64,000 nucleotides of DNA from Halobellus rarus (GCF_024494595.1 NZ_JANHDI010000006.1:62001-126000); one strand, 5' to 3'. Numbered from the stretch's first letter, positions 1 through 8,806 are shown. Program-made: numbers and translations. The notes: a model not told the origin generated them from the sequence alone.

Positions 1-1365
1 GACGTTCGAGGAGAAGTTCCGGACTCGACCGTCCTCCTGGTCGTAGGGGTACGGCGTGAAGTTGTCCTCGAGGAACTCCTCCATGTGGCTCGTGAGTTGC
101 TGGCCGTAGGCGACACCGCGGGCGACGGGCGCCGTCATCGGGAAGAACGTGTATAGCTCTCCGAGCGTGACCTCTCCGGGTGGGATGGCAGTCCCGTACC
201 GGAACCCGTGCGAGACGGCGAGGTCCGTGTCGAAGTGCGCCTGCAGTGCGTCGTTGAACAGCGTGTTCCACGCGCTCTCGAGGAACGACTGCCGGTAGAG
301 CGGTTCTTCTGTCCGGCCGACGACCGTATCCAGCGGACGGTCGAGCGTGCCGGCCCCCCGCTCGAACCCCGGGTCGTCCTCGAAGAAGGGCGCACGCGCG
401 GCTTCGACTGTCTCCGCCGCATCGGCGTCCGGTTCCGGCGTGTGCTCGCCGTCCTCGGTCAGACAGTAGAGGTGGTGACGGAACTGTATCTCCCCGTCCC
501 GAACGCGGAGGTCCACGCGGCCGAGTGCCTCGCCCATCCCGGACTCGACGACGACCGTCTCTGTCTCCTCGATAACGACCGGGTCGTAGGTGTACTCGTG
601 GGTGTGCGCGCTGAACATCACGTCCACGCTCGCACAGTCCTTGGCGGCTTGGACCATCCACGGGAGGCCGATCTCGGTGACCGCGACCACGACGTCCGCG
701 CCGTCCTCGCGGGCGGCCTGTGCGGACGCTTCGAGGAGTGCGGGGTGCTTGCCGAAGCGGTACTTCCCCTCGGAGAACGCGGGTGCCATCCGATCGACGT
801 AGACGTTCGTCATCCCGACGACGCCCACGGAGAGTCCGCCGACCTCGAGGAGACGGTACGCGTCGTACAACCGCTCGTCGGTCTCCCAGTCGTAGAGGTT
901 GTTCGCGAGAACCGGGGCGTCGAGACCGTCCATCAGTTCCACGAAGTTGCCGTCCTCGGCGGCCTCGTTCGAGTAGTCCCAGTTCCCCGGGACGTAGATG
1001 TCGGGCGCGACGTGTTCGTTGATGGGATCGAGCATCGCTCGCCCGTCGGTGTAGGTGGTTACGGCGGAGCCGTGGAACGTGTCCCCACTCATAAGCGTAC
1101 AGACGTCGTGGTCCCCGCGGAGTTCGGCTAGTTTGGCCGCGAGCAGGGAAACCCCGCCGCCGCGCTCGACGACGCGGTCGTCGTCTCCGAAGTCGAAGTC
1201 CGGCGCCGACGTCGGGTTGTCGTAGTAGACCTGGTAGCGTTGCGTCAGCTGCCCGTGGAGGTCGCTGACGTGAGCGAAGACTGCGTCGGTGTCATCATCG
1301 CCGTCTCCGACAGGGGCGCCGCCGAGGGACCGCCACTCGCCGATATCCGTTTTATGCTCGTTCAT
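1..1365 (-). CDS. SoxB-like metallophosphoesterase (5'-nucleotidase family), partial
   Basis: This is a calcineurin-type phosphoesterase of the UshA/SoxB superfamily whose C-terminus runs off the left edge. Read from the ATG at 1365, metal-ligand motifs appear in order: SDLHGQ (D35, H37), SGDTFHGS (D95), GNWDYS (N128) and a late AHTHEY. The usual GNHE motif is replaced by GNWD, and GDTFHGS is followed by a TDGRAMLD-like stretch; both resemble SoxB (sulfate thiohydrolase) more than plain 5'-nucleotidases. No signal peptide is visible. It is divergent from a TauE/SafE exporter, which also fits sulfur chemistry. Family membership is clear. The substrate (nucleotide or sulfur compound) is inferred. 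Confidence 0.8.
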   Translation of the reverse strand, partial: MNEHKTDIGEWRSLGGAPVGDGDDDTDAVFAHVSDLHGQLTQRYQVYYDNPTSAPDFDFGDDDRVVERGGGVSLLAAKLAELRGDHDVCTLMSGDTFHGSAVTTYTDGRAMLDPINEHVAPDIYVPGNWDYSNEAAEDGNFVELMDGLDAPVLANNLYDWETDERLYDAYRLLEVGGLSVGVVGMTNVYVDRMAPAFSEGKYRFGKHPALLEASAQAAREDGADVVVAVTEIGLPWMVQAAKDCASVDVMFSAHTHEYTYDPVVIEETETVVVESGMGEALGRVDLRVRDGEIQFRHHLYCLTEDGEHTPEPDADAAETVEAARAPFFEDDPGFERGAGTLDRPLDTVVGRTEEPLYRQSFLESAWNTLFNDALQAHFDTDLAVSHGFRYGTAIPPGEVTLGELYTFFPMTAPVARGVAYGQQLTSHMEEFLEDNFTPYPYDQEDGRVRNFSSNV

Positions 1366-1667
1366 CGTGATGTGACTGTCGTTACAGACATCGAACGTTC
1401 GGAATGTCCGGGTATAGTTATTCAGACGATACACAAATATCGAAGCGCGCGAGCCCAGCGATCACAACTTACTGTCAATGTCACAGAGGCCGGCCCCGGC
1501 GGCGGCGTCAGTGTGGAGCACGGAACGTGTGAACCGGTTTTTGTCTCAGATACGAACTGCATTTAAGCTTCACTTACTGCTTCAGGGTTGAGAATTACAA
1601 TACAAGGTACAGTCGAAGTATTGCGCATTCAGATGCGTACTCTACCGGGGGAATGGAGGCGGTATCG

Positions 1668-2453
1668 ATGACGAGCGACTGGGTGACGACGGGGTTGTCC
1701 GCGGTCGTCATCCTCGTCGCGGCCGCCGTTCACGGTATCGCCGGGTTCGGCTTCGCGCAGGTGTCGATGGGCATACTGCCGCTGTTTCGGTCGCCCTCGA
1801 GCGCGTCGATCATCTTCACGGCAACGGCGGTGGTGGCCAACGCCCGCGTCTGGTGGAGCGTCCGGGACGCGTTCGACTGGCGCATTTGGATCGTTCCCGT
1901 CGGCGGACTCGTCGTCGGGATGCCGCTCGGTATCTACGTGTTCAGTGGGCTCGACGCGGCACAGATGCGCGTCGCCATCGGGGGGGTTCTCGTGTTAGCG
2001 GTCATCGTCGTCGGCGCGACCCAGCAACTCGATGTCGTCACGGACTGGATCGAGGAGAATGACTACCGGCCGGGGAAGATAATTGGCGCGACGGCCGGGT
2101 TGCTCGCGGGGATTCTCGGCGGCGCCGTCGCCGTCCCCGGCCCGCCGATGATCGTCTACGGGGCATTCATGTCGGCGAGCGGGTTCTGGAGCGGCGAGGA
2201 GATGAAGGCCACGTTCACCGCCTTCTTCGGGACGCTCATGCTGTATCGCCTCGGGAGTCTCACCTACACGGGGGACGTGACGACGCCGCTGATGATCGAG
2301 GCTGCCGTCGCTATTCCGATGGTGTTCCTCGGTGCCTGGATCGGCGTGTACATCTTCGACCACATCCCCGAGCGCATCTTCCAGTGGGTCGTGCTGGCGC
2401 TGCTGACCGTGAACGCGTTCGTCCTGCTGTTCACGTCGGTTCCGGAACTCTAA
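1668..2453 (+). CDS. TauE/SafE family sulfite/anion exporter
   Basis: Polytopic membrane protein of about 261 residues and roughly eight hydrophobic segments, typical of the TauE/SafE (DUF81) family, which exports sulfite, sulfoacetate or related anions. The first membrane segment carries the family's G-x-A-G-F-G-type stretch (HGIAGFGFAQ), repeated in diverged form mid-protein as GILGGAVAVPGPP. An in-frame ATG at 1653 gives five more residues; 1668 was chosen because GGAGG lies about nine bases upstream. It is divergent from the SoxB-like phosphoesterase, with a 300-bp shared promoter region. Sulfur export is a family-level inference. Confidence 0.85.
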   Translation: MTSDWVTTGLSAVVILVAAAVHGIAGFGFAQVSMGILPLFRSPSSASIIFTATAVVANARVWWSVRDAFDWRIWIVPVGGLVVGMPLGIYVFSGLDAAQMRVAIGGVLVLAVIVVGATQQLDVVTDWIEENDYRPGKIIGATAGLLAGILGGAVAVPGPPMIVYGAFMSASGFWSGEEMKATFTAFFGTLMLYRLGSLTYTGDVTTPLMIEAAVAIPMVFLGAWIGVYIFDHIPERIFQWVVLALLTVNAFVLLFTSVPEL

Positions 2454-2559
2454 GCGTGTTCAGCAGTTCTCTGTAGAGGGTTCCGGCCTCTCGTGACACC
2501 GGTTGGAACCAAAAGACAGCACCGCAGCGACGCCGATTCGTGTGCTATTCGGACGTTGG

Positions 2560-2916
2560 TCAGGTGCTCATCATGTTGCGACAGCTCTCGGCGCATTCTG
2601 TGAGGACCCCGGCACAGACCTGGCAGTGCTGGGCATCGTGGCGCTCACATTCTCCGGCACACTCCTCGCAGGCGCTGGCACAGGCTTCGGCCAATTGCGC
2701 GCTATAGTTGGAGTCGCGAGCCATAAATCGGGCGTGCAGCGACGTGAGGTCTGCGACGTCGCGACAGAGCCGAGCACACTCTTCCATCTCCTCGTCGCCG
2801 AGGCACTCGTCGGCACACCACTCACAGACCGCAGCGGCTTCGTTGCAGATCTCGATGCACTCGCGCTCTTCCTCGCTCAGATGATCGATCTTGGAGACTG
2901 TTTCGGTAAGGGACAT
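2560..2916 (-). CDS. Four-helix-bundle copper-binding protein (Csp-like)
   Basis: A 118-residue cytosolic protein with 15 cysteines, mostly as C-x3-C and C-x2-C pairs on predicted helices (ECIEIC, VCEWCADEC, ACASACEECAGEC, HCQVCAG, ECAESC). This is the pattern of Csp/DUF326 four-helix bundles that store many Cu(I) ions in a core lined with Cys. There is no export signal, so it would act in the cytoplasm (Csp3-like). It lies on the same strand as, and downstream of, a membrane winged-helix regulator and a P1B ATPase, making a metal-handling block. Copper as ligand is a family-level inference. Confidence 0.88.
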   Translation of the reverse strand: MSLTETVSKIDHLSEEERECIEICNEAAAVCEWCADECLGDEEMEECARLCRDVADLTSLHARFMARDSNYSAQLAEACASACEECAGECERHDAQHCQVCAGVLTECAESCRNMMST

Positions 2917-2977
2917 AACACCTCACCGTACGAGGCCCCTCTAATTCATTGGCCTGCTTGCCCTTGCAGGGCCATAC

Positions 2978-3061
2978 TATCGTAGCGTTTTCGCGTCGTC
3001 GCTCACGCGATCGCACGCCGGCGTGCGATCGGGTGTGCAATCAGTTGCAAACGCTACGATA
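2978..3061. repeat. 84-bp near-palindromic intergenic element (MITE-like)
   Basis: The ends are TATCGTAGCGTTT and AAACGCTACGATA, exact inverted repeats. The centre, 3008-3031, is a perfect 24-base palindrome built on GATCGCACGCC. Both palindromes share the same axis (3019.5), so the whole element is one extended hairpin; the arms between pair only partly. No transposase is present. A 15/16-base match to one end (TATxGTAGCGTTTGCA) recurs at 32520-32535. It lies between the Csp gene and the regulator gene and could also act as a terminator or operator. Confidence 0.7.
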
Positions 3062-3143
3062 TGTCTGATCGCCAGAAGGCGTCGAAGCGTGCGGGCACCC
3101 ACGAACACGGTTCCAAACAGGTCTGGATCTGCAGTACCGATTG

Positions 3144-3737
3144 TTACTCCGCTTGGTTCTGCTGCAAATCGTCGCTCGGATAGATGCGATACGTCCGCCC
3201 CTGGCGCTCGCGGTACAGGAGGCCGCGCTTCTCGAGCGCGCTCACCGTCTGACTGACCTTGCTCTTCGAGAAGTCCGACCGATCCCTGAGTTCGATCTGT
3301 GTGATACCGGGCGAGGAGAGGACCGGTTCGAGGATCCGGCGCTCGTCGTCCGGTAGGAGGTCTAATACGCGAGCCTGTGGCTGAGCCTCCGGATTGATGT
3401 CCCCTGCTGATTGGGTGTCCCCCTCCGGCGGTTCGACACTCTCAGAATCGGTCAGACGTTCCATCTCGTTCTGTGGGCGGTCGGTTACGTCTGTGCTACT
3501 GAGGTCGTCCCGAACCACGAGGTATCCGCCACCGATGACAGCCGAAACGAGGATGGTCCCGAGGACGTACCAGAGCGGATTCGTTCCGTGGACCGCTCCC
3601 ATCGACGTGCCCATCATCGATCCCATCTGATCGAAGGCCCGCTGTTGCTGGTACGCTTGCCAGCTGAGCACACCGCCGACGACGAGGACGACAGCGACCA
3701 GGCCACCGACCACTGTATCGGCTCGCCGTCGGTTCAT
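3144..3737 (-). CDS. Membrane-anchored winged-helix transcriptional regulator
   Basis: 197 residues from the ATG at 3737, where the first basic residues lead directly into a membrane segment; a longer ORF extends upstream but adds an implausible N-terminus. Order: short basic N-terminus, TM1 (about 9-27), outer loop 28-53 rich in Met (M38, M41, M42, M46) plus H50, TM2 (about 55-75), an acidic linker, and a MarR/ArsR-type winged helix at about 125-190 (LRDRSDFSKSKVSQTVSALE). By the positive-inside rule the wing is cytoplasmic and the Met-rich loop faces out. It lies between the Csp and metal ATPase genes on the same strand, suggesting direct sensing of external metal, an inference. Confidence 0.8.
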   Translation of the reverse strand: MNRRRADTVVGGLVAVVLVVGGVLSWQAYQQQRAFDQMGSMMGTSMGAVHGTNPLWYVLGTILVSAVIGGGYLVVRDDLSSTDVTDRPQNEMERLTDSESVEPPEGDTQSAGDINPEAQPQARVLDLLPDDERRILEPVLSSPGITQIELRDRSDFSKSKVSQTVSALEKRGLLYRERQGRTYRIYPSDDLQQNQAE

Positions 3738-4080
3738 CTCCCCCACCTCGATCCGCCGAGACACTTGCTCATACAGGAGCGTTTGCGAGACATCGCTGTA
3801 CCAGTTTTGGTTGGCCAACGCAATACACGGGGCGGCCTGGCCGCGAAACGCGAGCTATACGAGGGGCCTCGCCGGATCACGCGAACAGCGACCTGAGGTG
3901 TGTCTCCGGTGACAGGGAGGGAGTTGGAAGATCAGGCGTTCGGTGAGAACTACCGAATGTCCGTCAGAGTGCAGCCAACAGAACGGACGTCTCGTACGTT
4001 GTCTCTCTGGTCATGTGTCTGCCGTCCTCAGCGACGCCTCGCTGTTCGCCGTCGAAGCAATGTAGCAGAACCCAGCGTCC
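3738..4080. other. Intergenic region between regulator and metal ATPase
   Basis: About 340 bases between the start of the regulator and the stop of the ATPase, which are transcribed in the same direction. No convincing ORF or RNA gene was seen. It must hold the promoter of the regulator and the 3' end of the ATPase transcript. No strong TATA-type box stands out. Confidence 0.4.
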
Positions 4081-6258
4081 TTAACCACGGAATCCGAGCA
4101 ATCGGAGGCCGTTCAGGGACACGAGAACCGTCGAGCCTTCGTGGCCGACCACGGCGAGGGGAAGCGGGATCCCACGGAGTAGAATCGTGCCGACCATGAG
4201 CGCGATCGCACCGAACGCGATGGCGAGGTTGACGATGAGCGTCCGACGGGTCGCGCGTCCGAGACCGAGGACGTAGGGGATCTTGCTGAGGTCGTCGCCC
4301 ATCAATACCACGTCGGCGGTGTCGAGCGCGACGTCGGTCCCAGCGCCGCCCATCGCGATCCCGAGTGTCGCGGTCGCCAGCGCCGGGGCGTCGTTGACGC
4401 CGTCGCCGACCATCGCCACGTTCTCGTGCCTGTCGACCAAATCCTCGATGGTCGCCACTTTCTCCTCAGGCAGCAGTTCCGCCTGTACTTCGTCGATACC
4501 GACCTCGTCGGCGATCCGCTGTGCGACTCGCTCGTTGTCGCCCGTCAGCATAACGATGTGCTCCACGCCGAGTTCGCGGAGGTCCCCGATCATCTCGGCG
4601 GCCCCGGGACGAACCGTGTCGGTGAACGCGAGCCACCCCAACACGGTGACGTCGCCGCCGTCCTCTCGGGCGACGATGACGCTCGTTTTCCCCTCGGCCT
4701 CCAGCGTCCGAAGCCGGTCGAGGCCGGGTTCGAGCCCCTCGACCGCTGCGTCTCCGAGGACGGTCCCGAAGTAACTCCGATTCCCGATGTGGATGGTGCT
4801 GGCTTCGACATCGGCGCAGACGCCTTTCCCCGCGACTGACTGAAACCGCCGTGCGTCGGGGACGTCGAGTGACCGCTCTTCGGCTGCCGCCACCGTCGCA
4901 CGAGCGAGGTGGTGCTCCGAGCGGGCCTGCACTGCGGTCGCGAGCGAGAGCAGTCCCTCGTCGGTCAGTGAGTCGGCCGCCGTCTCGCGGACGAAGACGT
5001 CCGTCAACTGCGTATCGCCCTGCGTGAGCGTCCCCGTCTTGTCGAACGCGACCGCGTCGATGTTCGCTGCCGCCTCGACGTGCTCGCCGCCCTTGAACAG
5101 GACGCCCTGCCTGCCGCCGGAGGCGATCGCCGACAGGACCGCCGCGGGCGTCGAAATGATGACCGCACACGGTGAGGCAGCCACCATGAGCGTCATCGCG
5201 CGGTAGAACGTGCTGGTGAACTCGCCCCCGAGCGCGAGCGGAATCGCGATCGCCGAGACCGTGAGTGCGAACACGCCGAGGACGTACGGCTGTTCGAGGC
5301 GGTCGATGAGCCGCTGTGTCGGCGCCTTCTCGCCCTGCGCGTTTTCGACCATATTGATGAGACGGCTGATCGCCGACTCGTGGGCCCGCCGCGTGACCTC
5401 GATCTCGAGGCTCCCGCTCTCGTTGATCGTCCCGCCGAAGACCTCGTCGCCGGACTCCTTCGGCACGGGCACGGACTCGCCGGTGAGCGAGGCCTGGTCG
5501 ACCGTCCCTTCGCCCGATGTGACGACGCCGTCGAGTGGGATCCGGTCGCCGGGGCGGACGACGAACACGTCGCCGACGGCGACGTCATCGATGGGAACGG
5601 TCACTTCCTCCCCGTCGCGGAGTACCTGGGCTTCGTCCGGCCGCATCTCGACGAGGGACTTGATCGCCCGGCGCGAGCGGCCGATCGCGTAGTGTTGGAG
5701 CGTGTTCGACAGCGAAAACAGAAAGAGGAGCATCGCGCCCTCGAACGGCGCGCCGATCGAGAGCGCACCGAGCGCGGCGACGATCATCAGGAGATCGATA
5801 TCGACCGCGCCGTGGCGGAGCGTCGCGACTGCGCCTTTGAGTCCGTACCAGCCGCCGAAAACGTATGCGACGCCGTAGCCGGCCCACGTGAGGAGTGGCG
5901 GTCCGTCGAGCCACCCCGCCGCCAGGCCGGTCACCATTCCGAGCAGCGTCAGCCCGACGAACACCGCCTCTCGCCTGAGTTCCGAGCGGGAACTCACGTC
6001 ATCCGTGTCCGTCTCGGAGTCCGCTTGGATCGAGACATTACGGTCACGGACTGCGTCTCGAATCGTTTCCTCGGACGTGACGCTCTCGTCGTAGGTGACC
6101 CGGGCGCTCCCCGTCCGGAAGGAGACATCGACGTCGTGGACGCCGGAGATATTCCGGAGGTGTCGTTTGAGTGCCCGCGCTCCCGCCTCGCCGCGACCAC
6201 CCCGTCGTTCGATGCGGACAGTACACGTCGAAAGCGGGGGTGATTCAGTAACGGGCAC
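4081..6258 (-). CDS. P1B-4-type heavy-metal-transporting ATPase
   Basis: Metal-efflux P-type ATPase, 725 residues from a GTG at 6258; an ATG at 6360 would add 34 residues unlike the family. Seen: TGES (about 259), SPC in the ion-path membrane helix (about 362-364), DKTGT phosphorylation site (about 406), GDGVND (about 618) and HEGST in the last membrane region (about 706). SPC plus HEG(G/S)T marks the P1B-4 group (Co, Zn, Fe(II) or Ni efflux) rather than CPC copper pumps. The N-terminus looks like an HMA ferredoxin fold that has lost the CxxC (only a single Cys, in STCTVRIER). It is upstream of the membrane regulator and the Csp gene. Confidence 0.93.
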   Translation of the reverse strand: MPVTESPPLSTCTVRIERRGGRGEAGARALKRHLRNISGVHDVDVSFRTGSARVTYDESVTSEETIRDAVRDRNVSIQADSETDTDDVSSRSELRREAVFVGLTLLGMVTGLAAGWLDGPPLLTWAGYGVAYVFGGWYGLKGAVATLRHGAVDIDLLMIVAALGALSIGAPFEGAMLLFLFSLSNTLQHYAIGRSRRAIKSLVEMRPDEAQVLRDGEEVTVPIDDVAVGDVFVVRPGDRIPLDGVVTSGEGTVDQASLTGESVPVPKESGDEVFGGTINESGSLEIEVTRRAHESAISRLINMVENAQGEKAPTQRLIDRLEQPYVLGVFALTVSAIAIPLALGGEFTSTFYRAMTLMVAASPCAVIISTPAAVLSAIASGGRQGVLFKGGEHVEAAANIDAVAFDKTGTLTQGDTQLTDVFVRETAADSLTDEGLLSLATAVQARSEHHLARATVAAAEERSLDVPDARRFQSVAGKGVCADVEASTIHIGNRSYFGTVLGDAAVEGLEPGLDRLRTLEAEGKTSVIVAREDGGDVTVLGWLAFTDTVRPGAAEMIGDLRELGVEHIVMLTGDNERVAQRIADEVGIDEVQAELLPEEKVATIEDLVDRHENVAMVGDGVNDAPALATATLGIAMGGAGTDVALDTADVVLMGDDLSKIPYVLGLGRATRRTLIVNLAIAFGAIALMVGTILLRGIPLPLAVVGHEGSTVLVSLNGLRLLGFRG

Positions 6259-6387
6259 GGTCTCTATACCGATAAGTCGACGATATTTGACGTTTGGGGG
6301 TCGCTCATACGTATCCGTTCGACGCAGTGCGAGTCCGATCTCCCGACTCCACGGACCCACGGATATGTACCCATTCTGTACTGGTGG

Positions 6388-6816
6388 TCATCCGATGATC
6401 GTCACCGGAATTCGTGCTCGACGGGTAACTGTCTCGGCGACGCTTCCGAGGATCGCACGGTCGATTCCCGAGCGGCCGTGGCTTCCCATAACGATCTGAT
6501 CGATATCGCGGTCGTCGGCATACTCGAGAATCGTTCGGGCGGGTCTCCCGACCTCCGTGACGGTAGCGACGTCGATATCGTGTTCTGCCGCGAGATCCGT
6601 GGCCGTCGTGTGGATGCTGGTCGCGCGCTCTCGGGCATCGTCGTACCAGTCCTCGGCGACCGGTAAGCCACCAGCCTCCACGTCGATAACCGAGTCGATC
6701 GGATTGATGACGTAGATCGCGGTGAGGGTCGCATCCGGAAAGTTCTCGATAGCATACGTGAGCGCACCCTCGGAAAGCGGAGACCCGTCGAAGGCGATGA
6801 GAACGTTGTCCGGCAT
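6388..6816 (-). CDS. Universal stress protein (UspA family)
   Basis: 142 residues from ATG 6816, beginning MPDNVLIAFDGSPLSE, the usual first strand of the Usp fold. The C-terminal half has the ATP-binding signature G-x2-G-x9-G-S (GSHGRSGIDRAILGSV), so this is an ATP-binding type. A longer ORF start at 6864 runs through poorly conserved residues and was not used. It sits 129 bases upstream of the metal ATPase on the same strand and could be co-transcribed, but Usp genes are scattered in haloarchaea, so a link with metal stress is only a guess. Confidence 0.92.
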   Translation of the reverse strand: MPDNVLIAFDGSPLSEGALTYAIENFPDATLTAIYVINPIDSVIDVEAGGLPVAEDWYDDARERATSIHTTATDLAAEHDIDVATVTEVGRPARTILEYADDRDIDQIVMGSHGRSGIDRAILGSVAETVTRRARIPVTIIG

Positions 6817-6912
6817 ACGAGTAGAAATCGATGCGAATCGAAAAGAGTGTACCGCCCAGAACACCGTGGTTGGGAGTACTGTTAAGTACGATCTCCGTCA
6901 CAACCCTTGGTG

Positions 6913-7812
6913 ATGAATCGCAATACCCGTGCGTGGATCGATCGACACCGCCTCCTGAGCTTCGTCGCAATCGCGTACGCGTTCACCTGGACGGTTCAGG
7001 GTGCACTCGCGTATTCGGGTATGGAAGCGTCCTGGACGCACTCGATCCTGATCGGCTTCGGCGCGTTCGGCCCGCCGATCGGCGCGGCGGTCGTCATCTG
7101 GGCCTCCGGCGGTAGCCTCCGCACTTGGGTCGGCCAGATGTTCAAATGGCGGATCGGCGCGAAGTGGTGGGCGCTCGCGCTCGGTCTCCCGTTCATCATC
7201 CTCTCGCTCGGTGTCCTGCTTTTCGTCGCCGGCGGTGGCCCGATCGATCTCACCGAGTTCGAATCACCGTTCATCTACCTGTTCGCGATGGCGTGGGGGA
7301 CCGTGTGGGGTGGCGGCCAAGAAGATCTCGGATGGCGTGGCTTCATGCTGCCCATCCTTCAGGACTCCTACAGCGCGTTGGTGTCGAGTGCCATCGTGGG
7401 CGTCACGTGGGCCGCCTGGCACCTCCCGCTGTTTCTGAACGCCACGACCACACACGGCGGCTGGCCGCTCTCCCAGCAACTCCTCTGGCTGGTCTCCATC
7501 CTCGCCGGCTCTATCCTCTGGACGTGGATGTACAACAGCACCGGCGGGAGCGTTCTCGCCGTCGCGGTGTTCCACGCCGGGATTAACGTCATGGGGATCT
7601 TCCACCCCGCAGACCCGGAGGCGCTCATCCCGAACGGCGCGCCGGACCCCTGGCTGAACCTGCTCGCCGAAGTCACCGGTGCCGTTCCCCTCGTGTTGGT
7701 CGCGATCCTCCTGGTCGTCGTCTACGGCGCTGACCGCCTCGCGAACCGCGACCCACCAACCCCCCGAGACGCCGGCCTGCCACCGGAGACCGAATCAGAC
7801 GCCGTCGAGTGA
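6913..7812 (+). CDS. CPBP family intramembrane metalloprotease
   Basis: 299 residues, about eight membrane segments, of the CPBP/Rce1 (CAAX protease-like) family. The catalytic motif region is QEDLGWRG (E137, D138, R142), followed by WHLPLF (His) in the next helix and HAGIN (His) later, as in the family's EExxxR, FxxxH and HxxxN/B pattern, although the second Glu is Asp here. ATG 6913 was chosen over the TTG and GTG codons immediately upstream. Haloarchaeal members have no assigned substrate. It stands alone, divergent from the UspA gene. Confidence 0.87.
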   Translation: MNRNTRAWIDRHRLLSFVAIAYAFTWTVQGALAYSGMEASWTHSILIGFGAFGPPIGAAVVIWASGGSLRTWVGQMFKWRIGAKWWALALGLPFIILSLGVLLFVAGGGPIDLTEFESPFIYLFAMAWGTVWGGGQEDLGWRGFMLPILQDSYSALVSSAIVGVTWAAWHLPLFLNATTTHGGWPLSQQLLWLVSILAGSILWTWMYNSTGGSVLAVAVFHAGINVMGIFHPADPEALIPNGAPDPWLNLLAEVTGAVPLVLVAILLVVVYGADRLANRDPPTPRDAGLPPETESDAVE

Positions 7813-7960
7813 GCACGCACCAACGCTGGACTCAGCGTGAGTTCTGAGGTGCTACGTCTCGACCCGATAACTCTACAGGCCGTGACTCGGACGGGATTGC
7901 GGGTCTGACCAGTATTTATTGAGTACCGTAGCGAACGAATGTACTGAGGTGTGAGAACAC

Positions 7961-8542
7961 GTGAGTTCCTTCCTGATACTATATGGGACGGGCGAAGGCC
8001 AAACGGCGAAGATCGCAGAGCGGATCGCGGCCACGATCAGCGAGCGCGGCCACGAGGCGAGCGCGATCGACGTGCGCGACCGACCGGACTCGTTCACCCT
8101 GGAAGCGTACGATGCCGCCGTCGTGGGTGCGTCGATCCACGTCGGCAAACACCAGGGCGAGGTTCGCGATTTCGTCTCTGAGAATCGAGACGTCCTATCG
8201 GGAATGCCGACCGCGTTCTTCCAGGTCTCGCTGTCCTCGGCGAACGAGGAGAAACGCGAAGAGGCCGCGGGATACGTCGAGTCGTTCGTCACGGAAACCG
8301 GGTGGCATCCCGATCGGATCGGGCAGTTCGGCGGCGCGCTCCGGTTCTCCGAGTACGGGTTCCTCAAACGTCTTATGATGAAGCAAATCGCAAAAGACCT
8401 GCTCACCGAGGAGCGGAAACCGAAGAGTGACATCGAGTTCACCGACTGGGACGCTGTCGACGCCTTCGCAGCGGACGTCGCCGCGTTCGTCGAAGGCCGC
8501 CTCGGCGATACCCCGGACACCACCGAGGACTCAGCGATGTGA
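7961..8542 (+). CDS. Flavodoxin-domain protein, HemG-like
   Basis: 193 residues from a GTG. The N-terminus has the FMN phosphate loop of flavodoxins (LYGTGEGQTAKIAERI), and the order of later motifs (VVGASIHVGKH, FFQVSLSS) matches menaquinone-dependent protoporphyrinogen oxidase HemG. The second half holds LRFSEYGFLKRLMMKQIAK, also typical of HemG-type proteins. The likely role is FMN-dependent redox chemistry, perhaps protoporphyrinogen oxidation in haem synthesis; haloarchaea carry several paralogues, so the exact substrate is open. Its stop codon overlaps the start region of a decayed membrane gene. Confidence 0.85.
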   Translation: MSSFLILYGTGEGQTAKIAERIAATISERGHEASAIDVRDRPDSFTLEAYDAAVVGASIHVGKHQGEVRDFVSENRDVLSGMPTAFFQVSLSSANEEKREEAAGYVESFVTETGWHPDRIGQFGGALRFSEYGFLKRLMMKQIAKDLLTEERKPKSDIEFTDWDAVDAFAADVAAFVEGRLGDTPDTTEDSAM

Positions 8543-8761
8543 CCGCCACGCAGACCTCCCCACGCCTCACTCGGCCTATCTTGTTGCGTCGACGCTTGCC
8601 CTCCTGCTCGCGGTCGTGGCGACCGGCGTCGGGCTGTTCGTCCCGGCTACCTCCTCTACACGTACGCCTCGTACGCATTGCTTCCGACATTCAACGAACT
8701 CTCTCTCGTCTACGTTGCCCTGTTCGCACTGACGCTGTTCACGCTCAAACCGCGGTTATGA
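8539..8761 (+). pseudogene. Decayed small membrane protein gene
   Basis: Hydrophobic membrane-protein sequence is split over reading frames. One frame reads HSAYLVASTLALLLAVVATG then VGLFVP from about 8568; from 8645 another frame reads GYLLYTYASYALLPTFNELS then LVYVALFALTLF and ends at the TGA 8759-8761. The join at LFVP/GYLLY suggests an internal deletion, because the two pieces resemble the first and a later helix of a longer haloarchaeal membrane protein (recalled, not searched). A GTG at 8539, overlapping the flavodoxin stop, is in a third frame. The fragments do not form one ORF. Confidence 0.6.
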
Positions 8762-8806
8762 CAACTATAGACAACATTCATATCTGTTCTCTGAGTACCC
8801 GTAGGT

